Positions 52,319 to 60,641 of a stretch of DNA of 64,000 nucleotides are shown here, piece after piece. A program made the translations under genes and the position numbers. The notes beneath the pieces are model-generated. The model saw nothing but the letters and a program-made list of their open reading frames with translations, searched no databases and had not been told where the DNA came from. Positions within the stretch are counted from its first letter, which is position 1. Every line of letters starts with the position of its first letter. This DNA is from CAZGHF01 sp964525595 (GTDB lineage: Bacteria > Patescibacteriota > Minisyncoccia > UBA6257 > GWB1-50-10), in assembly GCA_964525595.1 (NCBI GenBank), contig CAZGHF010000002.1, positions 1-64,000 of the forward strand, given 5' to 3'.

Positions 52319-52442
52319 GAAGCGAACCTGTGTGAGTTTTTAACGTCGTTTAGCGCGCTGTTTAACTTCGTTTGGTTTCTGCTTTAAAACTTGACACAAG
52401 CGGGCGATAAAACTATAATTTTCATTCCAGAAAAAGAGTTTT

Positions 52443-52900
52443 ATGGAGAAAAAAGACAAAGAACTTCGTAAGTGCAAAAAGGAACGCGAAGAGTATTTAG
52501 ACGGTTGGAAGCGGACTAAAGCTGATTTTATTAATTACAAGAAGGAGGAAGTCAAGCGGTTCCGGGAGTTTGCGAAGTTGAGTAACGAAGCGCTCGTTTT
52601 GGAACTGATAACGGTTTTGGACAGTTTTAATTTGGGTCTCGCGGTTCTCGAAGATAAGCCGGCTCAAAAAGGGATGCTTCAATCAAGAGCCAGTTTGAGG
52701 AAATTTTGAAAAAATACGGATTGGAGAAAATCGTCGCCAAACCCGGTGACGACTTTGACCCCAGTTATCACGAAGGACTGGGAGAAGTGAAATCCAGAGA
52801 AAAACCAGGAACGATTGCCGAAGAAGTTGAGAAAGGCTATGCCTTAAATGGCAAGGTGATAAGACCGGCAAGAGTCAATTTGTCGAAAAGGCGGAATTAA
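52443..52900 (+). pseudogene. grpE: GrpE nucleotide exchange factor, frameshifted
   Basis: GrpE releases ADP from DnaK. Residues 1-80 read in one frame (KKEREEYLDGWKRTKADFINYKKE, ELITVLDSFNLGLAVLEDKP), then the frame breaks near 52680. In the +1 frame the rest continues as SQFEEILKKYGLEKIVAKPGDDFDPSYHEGLGEV and ends RPARVNLSKRRN, a normal GrpE C-terminus. One missing base between CTTC and AATCAAG would restore it (giving GMLQIKSQFEEIL). dnaK follows 12 bases later. A sequencing or assembly error is the simplest cause, though programmed shifting cannot be excluded. Confidence 0.88.
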
Positions 52901-52911
52901 CAAATAACAAT

Positions 52912-54786
52912 ATGGCAAAAATTTTAGGAATAGATTTAGGAACAACAAATTCGGCGATGGCCGTAATGGAAGGCGGCGAGCCGCGTGTATTGGAGTCAAG
53001 TGAAGGAGCGCGAACTACGCCTTCGGTTGTCGCTGTTTCAAAGTCGGGCGAGCGTTTGGCGGGACTCCTTGCCAAAAGGCAGTCGGTTGTAAATCCAAAA
53101 AACACCATTTACTCGGTTAAGCGCCTGATTGGCAGGAAGTGGAGCGACAAAGAAATAGCTCATGATAAGGATTGGCTCTCTTTTGAAATAAAAGAGTCTT
53201 CCGCAGGAGGCGTTGAAATTAAGATGGCTGACAGGTGGTATAAGCCAGAGGAGATTTCCGCCATGGTTTTGCAGAAGATGAAATCTGATGCAGAAGCTGC
53301 ACTCGGTGAAAAACTGGAAGAGGCGGTAATAACCGTGCCGGCTTATTTTGACGATTCCGAGCGGCAGGCGACAAAAAATGCCGGCGAGATTGCCGGATTT
53401 AAGGTTCGCCGAATTATTAATGAACCGACAGCAGCCGCTCTGGCCTATGGTTTAAACAGGGAAAAAGACGAGCGTATAATCGTTTATGACTTTGGCGGCG
53501 GCACTTTTGACATCTCCGTTCTGGAAGTAGGCGAGGGCACCGTGGAGGTTAAAGCCACCGGCGGTGACATGCACCTCGGCGGCGACGACTTTGACCGGCG
53601 GATTATCGAGTACATGGTCAAGGAATTCAAAAGCCGGGAGGGGGTAGACATCTCCAAAGATCCGCTGGCTCTCCAGCGTCTTAAAGAAGCAGTGGAGCGA
53701 GCCAAACATGAGCTGTCAACCGCTCTTGAGACGGAAGTGAATCTTCCTTACATTTCATCCGATACCTCCGGCCCCAAACACTTTTTAATGAAGCTTACCC
53801 GAGCCAAACTTGAGGATTTGGTTAAAGACTTGATTGAAAAATCAATAAAGCTTGTTGAGGAGACCGTAACGGCCGCCCCGCCAAAAGGAGCGGGTCTGAA
53901 ATTCTCCGATATTGACGAGATAATTTTGGTTGGCGGTCAGACACGGATGCCAGCCGTGGCTGATGCGGTTAAAAAGATTTTCGGCAAAGCGCCTCATAAA
54001 GGCATCAATCCCGACGAAGTGGTTTCAGTTGGCGCCGCCATTCAGGCCGGCGTTCTTCAGGGCGACGTAAAAGATGTTTTGCTTCTTGACGTTACACCTC
54101 TTAACCTTTCCATCGAGACTTTGGGTGGAGTGGCGACGCCGATGATTCAGAAAAACACGACTATTCCCACTTCCAAAAGCCAGATTTTCTCGACGGCGGC
54201 GGGCAACCAGGTAAGTGTGGAAGTGCATGTTCTTCAAGGCGAGCGGTCGATGGCGGTCGACAACAAAACCCTTGCCCGATTCATATTGGACGGCATACCG
54301 CCTGCGCCGCGGGGGGTACCTCAAATTGAAGTTACTTTCGATATCGACGCGAACGGTATTTTGAACGTATCGGCGAAAGATAAAGCAAGCGGTAAGAGTC
54401 AGTCGGTAAAAATTGAAGCGACCACCAGCTTGAATAAGGAAGAAGTGGAGCGACTTAAAAAAGAGGCAGCCGAACACGCAGTTGAGGACGAGAAAAAGAA
54501 AGAACTTGTTGACGCAAAGAATCAAGCCGAGTCAATGGTTTATCTTACTGAGAAGAGTCTGAAAGAATCCGAAAGCAAGGTGTCAACTGAAATCAAGGCG
54601 GTTATTGAGAAAAAGGCGGAGGAGTTGAAGAAAATTCTCGAAGGAGGTGATGTTGAAGCGATAAAGAAAGCGACCGCCGAACTTTCTACCGAGCTCCAAA
54701 AGCTGGGTCAAGTCTTGTATAATCAGAAAGATAACCCGTCCGCTAACGGAGATAAAAAAGATGACCCCAAACCCGACGGTAATTAA
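52912..54786 (+). CDS. dnaK: chaperone DnaK (Hsp70)
   Basis: 624 residues. ATPase motifs GIDLGTTNSAMAV, VITVPAYFDDSERQATKNAGEIAGF, YDFGGGTFDISVLEVGEG and VGGQTRMPAV are all present. The substrate domain follows (LLLDVTPLNLSIETLGG), then a helical lid and a short charged tail (DKKDDPKPDGN). It is preceded by grpE and followed after one intervening gene by dnaJ. The end overlaps the next gene by 26 bases. Confidence 0.97.
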   Translation: MAKILGIDLGTTNSAMAVMEGGEPRVLESSEGARTTPSVVAVSKSGERLAGLLAKRQSVVNPKNTIYSVKRLIGRKWSDKEIAHDKDWLSFEIKESSAGGVEIKMADRWYKPEEISAMVLQKMKSDAEAALGEKLEEAVITVPAYFDDSERQATKNAGEIAGFKVRRIINEPTAAALAYGLNREKDERIIVYDFGGGTFDISVLEVGEGTVEVKATGGDMHLGGDDFDRRIIEYMVKEFKSREGVDISKDPLALQRLKEAVERAKHELSTALETEVNLPYISSDTSGPKHFLMKLTRAKLEDLVKDLIEKSIKLVEETVTAAPPKGAGLKFSDIDEIILVGGQTRMPAVADAVKKIFGKAPHKGINPDEVVSVGAAIQAGVLQGDVKDVLLLDVTPLNLSIETLGGVATPMIQKNTTIPTSKSQIFSTAAGNQVSVEVHVLQGERSMAVDNKTLARFILDGIPPAPRGVPQIEVTFDIDANGILNVSAKDKASGKSQSVKIEATTSLNKEEVERLKKEAAEHAVEDEKKKELVDAKNQAESMVYLTEKSLKESESKVSTEIKAVIEKKAEELKKILEGGDVEAIKKATAELSTELQKLGQVLYNQKDNPSANGDKKDDPKPDGN

Positions 54787-55813
54787 GCAATCGGAGGAAT
54801 CCGAAGAGGACAGAAGTTTCTGGAAAGTTTTGATTTTAACGGCACTGGGTGCCGGTTCGCTTTTTCTTTCATTTTTTCTTTTTGATAAATTTTTAATTGA
54901 AGGGAATTTGGTGCGAGCTTTAGGGAGTGCTCTTTTCGCCGTTATTTTTCTCTCTTTTTTCGTTCTTCAGGTTTTTTTCACAAAGAGCCGGGTAAGAATA
55001 GTTATTCTTTCTTTCGTTCAGGCATTTGCACCGATTTTATTTTTCACCGACCGGCTTTATCCGGACCCCTCAATAATTCTGATAATTGCTTTTGCAATCC
55101 TTTTCCTGTTTTTCACCGGAGCGGCGGTGAGAGGCGAGCGGGACATTACAAACAGTGTTGCCATAAAATTTTTCCCGGTCGCGAGGAAAGTTGTCAGCCG
55201 AGCCACCGCCGGAATACTTATCGCTTTTTCTATCCAGCTTTATCTTACTTATTTTGTCTGGGGAGGCTTCAATGAGGATTTTTCAAGGCGACTGGTTAAC
55301 CAGACGCTTGCTACTTCTGAGCCGATAATTAAAACCGTTCTTACGGAAGTTTCTTTTAGTGACACGGTGGACGATTTTTTTCGAACCCTTGCTGAAAACG
55401 AGCTTAGTAAAATAAGAGTGGGCGGTGTAGGGAACGGTGAAGGAGAAGCAGAAGCAGCCATTGAGTTCAGGCGTCTGCCGCCGGCTGAGCAGGAAAAAAT
55501 TCTTGGCGAGATTTCACTTGCTCTTCAAAAACAGGCGGAGGAAATCCTCGGGCCGCTCAACGCCGACAGAGCGATAAATGGAGAAGTTTTCAGGGTTATT
55601 AAGGATTACGTGGACGGTATTCCGCCGGCTACGAAATCCGTTCTCAGCTTAATCGTGGCGGTGTTTTTCTTCCTTGCGGTAAAGGGCGTTACCTTTCTCC
55701 TTTACTGGCTGCCGGAATTTATTGCTTTCCTTATGTTCAAATTATTCATGGTTACGGGTTTCGCTTACGTTAATTTGGAATCAAGAAGCAGAGAGTTTAT
55801 AATGCTATCTTAA
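54761..55813 (+). CDS. polytopic membrane protein between dnaK and dnaJ
   Basis: 350 residues; about six transmembrane helices (four in the first 130 residues, two or more at the end), separated by a soluble segment of about residues 190-290 with acidic and Glu-rich parts (ENELSKIRVGG, EIRRLPPAEQEKIL-like). It overlaps dnaK by 26 bases, so it is translationally coupled. I do not recognise the family. Its place in a heat-shock operon suggests a link to membrane stress, which is inference. Confidence 0.78.
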   Translation: MTPNPTVIKQSEESEEDRSFWKVLILTALGAGSLFLSFFLFDKFLIEGNLVRALGSALFAVIFLSFFVLQVFFTKSRVRIVILSFVQAFAPILFFTDRLYPDPSIILIIAFAILFLFFTGAAVRGERDITNSVAIKFFPVARKVVSRATAGILIAFSIQLYLTYFVWGGFNEDFSRRLVNQTLATSEPIIKTVLTEVSFSDTVDDFFRTLAENELSKIRVGGVGNGEGEAEAAIEFRRLPPAEQEKILGEISLALQKQAEEILGPLNADRAINGEVFRVIKDYVDGIPPATKSVLSLIVAVFFFLAVKGVTFLLYWLPEFIAFLMFKLFMVTGFAYVNLESRSREFIMLS

Positions 55814-55817
55814 ATTT

Positions 55818-56876
55818 ATGAATGATTACTACAAAATATTGGGCGTGGAAAAGGGTGCGTCGGAGGACGAAATAAAAAAAGCTTATCGGCAGCTTGCTCA
55901 TAAATATCATCCGGACAAGCCGGATGGCGACGAAGGAAAATTCAAGGAGGTAAACGAGGCCTATCAAGTACTTGGAAACGAAGAGAAGCGAGCCCAGTAT
56001 GACCGATTTGGCCGGGTTTTTGCCGAAGGAGGCGGCTGGCCGTCGGGTGCAAGCGGTTTTCGATTTGATGAGGATATGTTTGACTTGGGCGATATACTCG
56101 AGAATATTTTCGTTAATTTCGGCGGTCCGAGACGCCAGACTTATACCCAGGGCTCCGATATTGAAATCACTGCTCAAATATCTTTGGAGGAGGCGTTTCA
56201 AGGAACAAAACCGGAGATAAAATTCAAAACAATGGTTGCCTGTGATTCCTGTAGCGGCTTTGGTTATGAAAAAGAGGCCGGTTTTTCCAATTGTTCTCTT
56301 TGTCAGGGGAGAGGTGAAATAAGAGAGGAGAAGAAAACTTTCTTCGGCCATTTTGCTCAAGTGAAAGCTTGCCCCGACTGCCGGGGTCGGGGAGAAACCC
56401 CGAACAAGGTTTGCATTGACTGCAAGGGTTTAGGGAGAGTTTCCGGGGAAAGAAAGGTGACTATTGAAATCAGTCCGGGAGTTGAAGACGGTCAAATCAT
56501 CAAAGTAAAAGGCGCTGGCGAGACCGGAGAGCGGGAGAGCGCGAACGGCGACCTCTACGTTATGGTGAAAATCAAGTCCCACCCGGTTTTTGAAAGAATT
56601 AAAAACGACATTTACCTTACAAAAAAGGCAAAAATTACGGATGCGCTTCTGGGCAAGAAAATAAATTTTAAAGACATAAACGGTGAAAGTTTCGGTATTT
56701 CAATTCCTGGTGATTTTAATTTTAAAGATAAATTTCGGGTGCCGGGGCGGGGGATGCCGATTTTCGGTTTTGGCACTACCCGTGGCGACCTTTACATTTC
56801 TTTTGCCCTGAAGACGCCGAAAAAACTTTCCAAGAAAGCCGAAAAACTACTCAAGGAGCTGGAGGGAGAATTGTAG
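55818..56876 (+). CDS. dnaJ: chaperone DnaJ (Hsp40)
   Basis: 352 residues: a J domain (KYHPDKPDG with HPD), a Gly/Phe stretch (FGRVFAEGGGWPSGASGF), and a zinc-finger domain with four CxxCxGxG motifs (CDSCSGFG, CSLCQGRG, CPDCRGRG, CIDCKGLG), then the C-terminal substrate domain. Cochaperone that stimulates DnaK. Preceded by the membrane protein by 4 bases. Confidence 0.96.
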   Translation: MNDYYKILGVEKGASEDEIKKAYRQLAHKYHPDKPDGDEGKFKEVNEAYQVLGNEEKRAQYDRFGRVFAEGGGWPSGASGFRFDEDMFDLGDILENIFVNFGGPRRQTYTQGSDIEITAQISLEEAFQGTKPEIKFKTMVACDSCSGFGYEKEAGFSNCSLCQGRGEIREEKKTFFGHFAQVKACPDCRGRGETPNKVCIDCKGLGRVSGERKVTIEISPGVEDGQIIKVKGAGETGERESANGDLYVMVKIKSHPVFERIKNDIYLTKKAKITDALLGKKINFKDINGESFGISIPGDFNFKDKFRVPGRGMPIFGFGTTRGDLYISFALKTPKKLSKKAEKLLKELEGEL

Positions 56877-56879
56877 GAA

Positions 56880-56908
56880 TTGACAAGCAGGCGATATTGA
56901 TTTAGAAC
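56880..56908 (+). promoter_or_regulatory. sigma-70-type promoter of 56972 gene
   Basis: TTGACA (56880-56885), 17-base spacer, TAGAAC (56903-56908). The -10 is weak. Confidence 0.5.
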
Positions 56909-56971
56909 TAAAATTAGCACGAGACAATCCGATCACGAGACAATCCGACCCCGAGCCGGAGGCACGATTAG

Positions 56972-57391
56972 ATGAGCGGAACTGATTGCAGCGCCACCGT
57001 CGTGGCTATGAGGCTTTTCAGTGAGAGGCCTGGCTACAGCATCTTCGAATGCAAACCCGAGGACATCATCAAAGTGGGGACAAAGGGAGATTCCTGCGTG
57101 CTGGTGGTTGTGAATCCCGAGGAAGCCGAGGTCGTGCTTCAGGGCACAGTCAGCATTCTCGGTGACTCAGACTCGGTCGCCATCAAGCCGACGTTCGTTA
57201 CCCTGCGCGGTGCTTTGTTCAAAGGCAGTATCATGATTGGCTGGATCCTAAGAGGTGCTCGTCTGGACTTCGACATGCCGGACGGTCGCCTTGCTTCCAT
57301 TGAGGAAGTTCTAAGGGTTTCCGGGCCAAGGAAGAACGTCAAGGAGGCCAAACGCATCATCGCGGAGGCGGCGGCGACAAGACCGACGTGA
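56972..57391 (+). CDS. hypothetical protein (139 aa), single-gene unit
   Basis: 139 residues with alternating hydrophobic strands (SCVLVVVNPEEAEVVLQG, SIMIGWILRGARLDFDMP) and a helical C-terminus (KNVKEAKRIIAEAAA), which suggests a beta-barrel or jelly-roll fold. The ribosome site GGAGG precedes the ATG. Codons are rich in G/C at third positions, like 26812 and 28921. Bounded by a promoter and a strong terminator. No family recognised. Confidence 0.7.
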   Translation: MSGTDCSATVVAMRLFSERPGYSIFECKPEDIIKVGTKGDSCVLVVVNPEEAEVVLQGTVSILGDSDSVAIKPTFVTLRGALFKGSIMIGWILRGARLDFDMPDGRLASIEEVLRVSGPRKNVKEAKRIIAEAAATRPT

Positions 57392-57407
57392 CGGGTAGCA
57401 GTTTTCA

Positions 57408-57442
57408 AGGGGGTGTTCCTTACAAATCGGAACACCCCCTCT
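57408..57442 (+). terminator. intrinsic terminator
   Basis: AGGGGGTGTTCC/GGAACACCCCCT stem (57408-57440) followed by CTT. Strong stem, short T-run. Confidence 0.75.
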
Positions 57443-57472
57443 TGACATTAATTTCGGGGTAGATTAACATTA
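57442..57472 (+). promoter_or_regulatory. rplJL promoter
   Basis: TTGACA (57443-57448), 17-base spacer and TAACAT (57466-57471), about 90 bases before rplJ. Confidence 0.6.
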
Positions 57473-57479
57473 AAACAAT

Positions 57480-57562
57480 CCGCAGATAACGGGCATTCAT
57501 AAGTCCCGTCGAGGAAAACAGAAGTTTTTCGTCTGCGGCAACAAGCAGGCGTTTTTGTTTAC
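57480..57562 (+). promoter_or_regulatory. ribosomal protein L10 leader
   Basis: CCGCAGA (57480-57486) pairs with TCTGCGG (57532-57538), enclosing CGGG ... CCCG and GAGGAAAACAGAAG. This matches the L10 leader known in Firmicutes and others, through which L10(L12)4 binding represses its own operon. Confidence 0.75.
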
Positions 57563-58060
57563 ATGAGAACAAAAGAACAGAAAATTAAAGACATAGAGAG
57601 AGGGGCGGAAGATTTGAAAAGCAGCAAAACCGTGCTTTTGGTTGATTTTACCGGTACGCCAGTTGTGAGACTGAATGATTTTAGGAGAGCCATTCGGGAA
57701 GCCGGCGGCGTTTTCCGGGTGATAAAAAAGCGCCTCTTAAAACTTATCTTTAGTAAGGAAGACATTGATTTTAATCCTAAGGACTTTGAAGGTCAGGCTG
57801 GAGTTGTTTTTTCGCCGGAGGAAGTTTATGAAACATCTTCCCTGGTTTATAAAAGCACCGGGACGGCTGAAACTTTTAAAATTCTTGGCGGTTTTAATGT
57901 AAATGAGAAGAAATTTATTGAGAGCGAGGAAATTATCAAGCTTGGCCAGTTGCCGAGCAGGGAAATCCTTTTGTCCCAGTTGGTGGGTATGGTCTCGGCA
58001 CCTATAAAGATGATTATGAATGTTTTGGAGCAAAAGTCAAAAATGGTCGAAAATAAATAG
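57563..58060 (+). CDS. rplJ: 50S ribosomal protein L10
   Basis: 165 residues: KSSKTVLLVDFTGTPVVRLNDFRRAIREAGGVFRVIKKRLLKL, then the extended helix that binds L7/L12 dimers (ISAPIKMIMNVLEQK-like C-terminus). It forms the ribosomal stalk base. Followed 12 bases later by rplL. Confidence 0.94.
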   Translation: MRTKEQKIKDIERGAEDLKSSKTVLLVDFTGTPVVRLNDFRRAIREAGGVFRVIKKRLLKLIFSKEDIDFNPKDFEGQAGVVFSPEEVYETSSLVYKSTGTAETFKILGGFNVNEKKFIESEEIIKLGQLPSREILLSQLVGMVSAPIKMIMNVLEQKSKMVENK

Positions 58061-58072
58061 AACAAGATTAAA

Positions 58073-58444
58073 ATGGCGGAAAAATTTAAAGACATAATTG
58101 AAAAAGTAGAGAAATTGACGGTTGTTGAACTCTCTGAGCTTGTGAAGGCGCTGGAGGAGAAATTTGGCGTCTCCGCTGCAATGCCGGCGGCAGCCGGTGC
58201 GGCAGCCGGCGGTGATGCGGCAACGGAAGAGAAAACATCTTTTGATGTTCTCTTGAAAGCAAGCGGTGGGCAGAAAATCAGCGTTATTAAAATCATAAAA
58301 GAAGCAACCGGCATAGGTCTAAAAGAGGCAAAGGATTTGGTTGATGGTGCGCCGAAGACGGTAAAGGAAGGATTGAATAAAGAGGAAGCAGAGGAGTTGA
58401 AAAAGAAGCTCGAGGAAGCAGGAGCTTCCGTCGAGTTACAATAA
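58073..58444 (+). CDS. rplL: 50S ribosomal protein L7/L12
   Basis: 123 residues: the N-terminal dimerisation helix (VEKLTVVELSELVKALEEKFGV), an Ala/Gly hinge (AAMPAAAGAAAGGDAA), and the C-terminal domain with KTSFDVLLKASGGQKISVIKIIKEATGIGLKEAKDLVDGAPK. It ends KKKLEEAGASVELQ. Stalk protein that recruits translation factors. Confidence 0.97.
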   Translation: MAEKFKDIIEKVEKLTVVELSELVKALEEKFGVSAAMPAAAGAAAGGDAATEEKTSFDVLLKASGGQKISVIKIIKEATGIGLKEAKDLVDGAPKTVKEGLNKEEAEELKKKLEEAGASVELQ

Positions 58445-58503
58445 TAGAGAAGCCCCGACGCCTTTTGGGTCGGGGTCCCGACTTCGCAGTGCGAGCGTCG
58501 GGA

Positions 58504-58545
58504 AAGAAACTGGAAGAGGCCGGCGCCCAGATTGAGTTGCAGTAA
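58504..58545 (+). pseudogene. orphan second C-terminal tail of L7/L12
   Basis: Sixty bases after rplL, codons for KKLEEAGAQIELQ and TAA stand in an open frame with no start. This repeats the last 13 residues of rplL with different codons. A GC-rich hairpin stretch (58450-58503) lies between. Confidence 0.65.
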
Positions 58546-58563
58546 ATTTTTTCTTCTAATATG

Positions 58564-58661
58564 TTATAATGCTTTTTATAAAAAGGTGTTGTAGCAGTTC
58601 AGTGAGGGAGTTGCAAACAGCACCTTTTTTGTTTTACCCCCACACCAATGGTGTGGGGGTT
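58564..58661 (+). ncRNA. possible small RNA or attenuator unit
   Basis: TATAAT at 58565-58570 is followed by AAAGGTGTTG ... CAGCACCTTTTTT (58582-58630), a stem with a roughly 25-base interior and a six-T run, then a second perfect hairpin ACCCCCACACC-aat-GGTGTGGGGGT (58636-58660). It could be a short stable transcript between rplL and tRNA-Val. No known RNA family recognised. Confidence 0.45.
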
Positions 58662-58706
58662 TATGGCGGAAAGATTTCTCTTATGTTAATATTTTCTCGA
58701 TGATAT

Positions 58707-58780
58707 GCGCGCGTAGCTCAGCTGGTTAGAGCGCTACGTTCACATCGTAGAAGTCCCTGGTTCGAGTCCAGGCGCGCGCA
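58707..58780 (+). tRNA. tRNA-Val (anticodon CAC)
   Basis: A 7-base-pair acceptor stem GCGCGCG/CGCGCGC, D arm with AGCTCAGCTGG, anticodon stem CTACG/CGTAG with loop TTCACAT (CAC), and T arm CCTGG-TTCGAGT-CCAGG. Discriminator A; CCA is not encoded. Confidence 0.95.
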
Positions 58781-58916
58781 CTAAATTAAAGTAAAAAATA
58801 CTGTGGGGGTAAGTTGTTGAAAACTTAGAGGTGAAAAATTAAGTAATCCGCATAAACAAAAGGTTTTTGGGTTTCGCCGGAGGGCGATTTTTTGTTTTTG
58901 ACGATTTGGAGATTAG

Positions 58917-58982
58917 TGGGGTAATATTCAACATAAGTGGGGAATTGTGGATAAGTATGGGGATAAGTACCCACTTCTGGGG
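58917..58982. promoter_or_regulatory. four TGGGG repeats before mraZ
   Basis: TGGGG at 58917, 58938, 58958 and 58978, spaced 20-21 bases. MraZ is known to bind direct TGGG repeats in front of its own operon, though usually at about 10-base spacing. A DnaA-box-like TTGTGGATAA also lies here (about 58945). Confidence 0.5.
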
Positions 58983-58996
58983 ATAACTTCAGTGAT

Positions 58997-59428
58997 ATGT
59001 TACTAGGAGAACACAAACATAATTTGGATACAAAAGGCCGGCTGGCCGTGCCGGCAAAGTTTCGCGGCGATCTCACGGGCGGGGCGATTATTACTCGCGG
59101 ACTTGATCGGTCGCTTTTCATTTTTACAACGAGTGAATGGGAGAATTTGGTTCAGAAATTAACGTCACTGCCTTTGGCTCAGGCGAATTCCCGGGCTTTC
59201 GTTCGTCTGATGCTTGCCGGAGCAAGCGATGTGCGCCTTGACGTTCAAGGCCGCATTTTAATTCCCGATTATCTGCGGGAATACGCCGGTTTGAAAAAGC
59301 AGGTGATTATCGCCGGTCTTTATAACCGGATTGAGGTTTGGGATGCGGAAGTGTGGCAGCAATACAAATCAAAGACCGAAGCCGCATCGGATGAAATAGC
59401 GGAAAAGCTTGGTGAATTGGGAATTTAA
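58997..59428 (+). CDS. mraZ: transcriptional regulator MraZ
   Basis: 143 residues with two SpoVT/AbrB-like halves: GEHKHNLDTKGRLAVPAKFR and GASDVRLDVQGRILIPDYLREYA. It starts the division cluster and regulates it. Followed after 14 bases by rsmH. Confidence 0.95.
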   Translation: MLLGEHKHNLDTKGRLAVPAKFRGDLTGGAIITRGLDRSLFIFTTSEWENLVQKLTSLPLAQANSRAFVRLMLAGASDVRLDVQGRILIPDYLREYAGLKKQVIIAGLYNRIEVWDAEVWQQYKSKTEAASDEIAEKLGELGI

Positions 59429-59442
59429 TTAAATTGAATTTT

Positions 59443-60333
59443 ATGCCGCACAAACCAGTCCTTTTAAAAGAAGTAATAGAAATTTTAAATCCCCAGCCCG
59501 GAGAATTTTTCATAGACGGGACTTTGGGCGGCGGCGGTCATGCGGCGGCAATTTTAGAAAAGATTTCACCGAAGGGTATGTTGCTCGGAATTGATTGGGA
59601 CAAAACAGCAATTGGGAAGTGTAATTCAAAAATCAAAAATCGGAAATCAGAAGTAATTTTAATGAAAGACAACTATAAAAATATTCCGGAAATATTAAAC
59701 GAGAAAAAATTAGGAAAAGCTGACGGAATGCTTCTTGACCTTGGTTTCTCTTCCGAGCAGTTGGAAAATTCGGGACGGGGTTTTAGTTTTCAAAGAGACG
59801 AACCGCTTTATATGACTTATTCGAATGAAACAAAACCAGCTTACCGGGTGATAAGTGAGGAGAGCGAGTCTAATCTCAAAAATATAATCCAAGAATTCGG
59901 CGAAGAAAGGTTTGCCGGCAGAATTGCCGAAGCGATAAAAAAGAATTTGCCGATTCTTACTTCCGGGAAGCTTGCAGCCGTTGTTGCCGGGGCTGTGCCC
60001 GAGAATTACGAAAAGGGCCGCCGCCGGGGCGGGGCAAAAATTCATCCGGCTACCCGAACTTTTCAGGCGCTTCGAATTTTCGTGAATCAGGAACTTGAAA
60101 ATCTAAAAGAGGTTTTAAAGGAAATCCCCTTAATTTTAAATTCAGGCGGGCGGCTTGCGGTAATTTCTTTTCATTCTCTGGAGGACCGGATTGTTAAGAA
60201 TCATTTTCGGGAACTTAAACAGGAGAAGCAAGCTGAAATTTTGGTTAAAAAACCTATAACTGCAACGGCTGGGGAGGTTAGAAGTAATCCTCGAGGTCGC
60301 TCGGCCAAGTTAAGGGCAATTAAACTTTTATGA
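59443..60333 (+). CDS. rsmH: 16S rRNA (cytosine-1402-N4)-methyltransferase RsmH
   Basis: 296 residues from ATG 59443 (MPHKPVLLKEVIEIL), the family's standard start; a TTG at 59434 would add three residues. SAM-binding DGTLGGGGHAAAI, GILLDLGFSSEQLENSGRGFSFQRDEPLYM, and the C-terminal ISFHSLEDRIVKNHF. It modifies the ribosomal P site with SAM as donor. Classic second gene of the dcw cluster. Confidence 0.96.
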   Translation: MPHKPVLLKEVIEILNPQPGEFFIDGTLGGGGHAAAILEKISPKGMLLGIDWDKTAIGKCNSKIKNRKSEVILMKDNYKNIPEILNEKKLGKADGMLLDLGFSSEQLENSGRGFSFQRDEPLYMTYSNETKPAYRVISEESESNLKNIIQEFGEERFAGRIAEAIKKNLPILTSGKLAAVVAGAVPENYEKGRRRGGAKIHPATRTFQALRIFVNQELENLKEVLKEIPLILNSGGRLAVISFHSLEDRIVKNHFRELKQEKQAEILVKKPITATAGEVRSNPRGRSAKLRAIKLL

Positions 60334-60641
60334 CGATAATCAAACCTTCGGAGTACGGTTCTTGCATTAAGTTTCTCGCCTTAGTTTTCGGCGTTCTTCT
60401 CGTCGGCGGAATTATCTATATCTTTCAATACAACGCTCTAGTTGACATCCGCTTTGAAATTCGCTCTTTGAAAGATAGAATTGTTGAATTGGAGGCAGTG
60501 AATGCCGATCTAAAGAATAATCTTTATAAAATGACCGAACCGGAAAAACTCCAGTCCTTTGCAGAGGAAAACGGTCTTATTCTTGAGAAAAACCCGAAAT
60601 TCTTATCAAGCGACAAATGGCTTTCAGATTCATCGCGTTAA
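60330..60641 (+). CDS. ftsL: FtsL-like division protein
   Basis: 103 residues: short cytoplasmic N-terminus, one transmembrane helix (FLALVFGVLLVGGIIYIF), then a leucine-zipper-like coiled coil (LVDIRFEIRSLKDRIVELEAVNADLKN). That layout and the position between rsmH and ftsI define FtsL. It overlaps rsmH by 4 bases and ftsI by 25. Confidence 0.82.
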   Translation: MTIIKPSEYGSCIKFLALVFGVLLVGGIIYIFQYNALVDIRFEIRSLKDRIVELEAVNADLKNNLYKMTEPEKLQSFAEENGLILEKNPKFLSSDKWLSDSSR

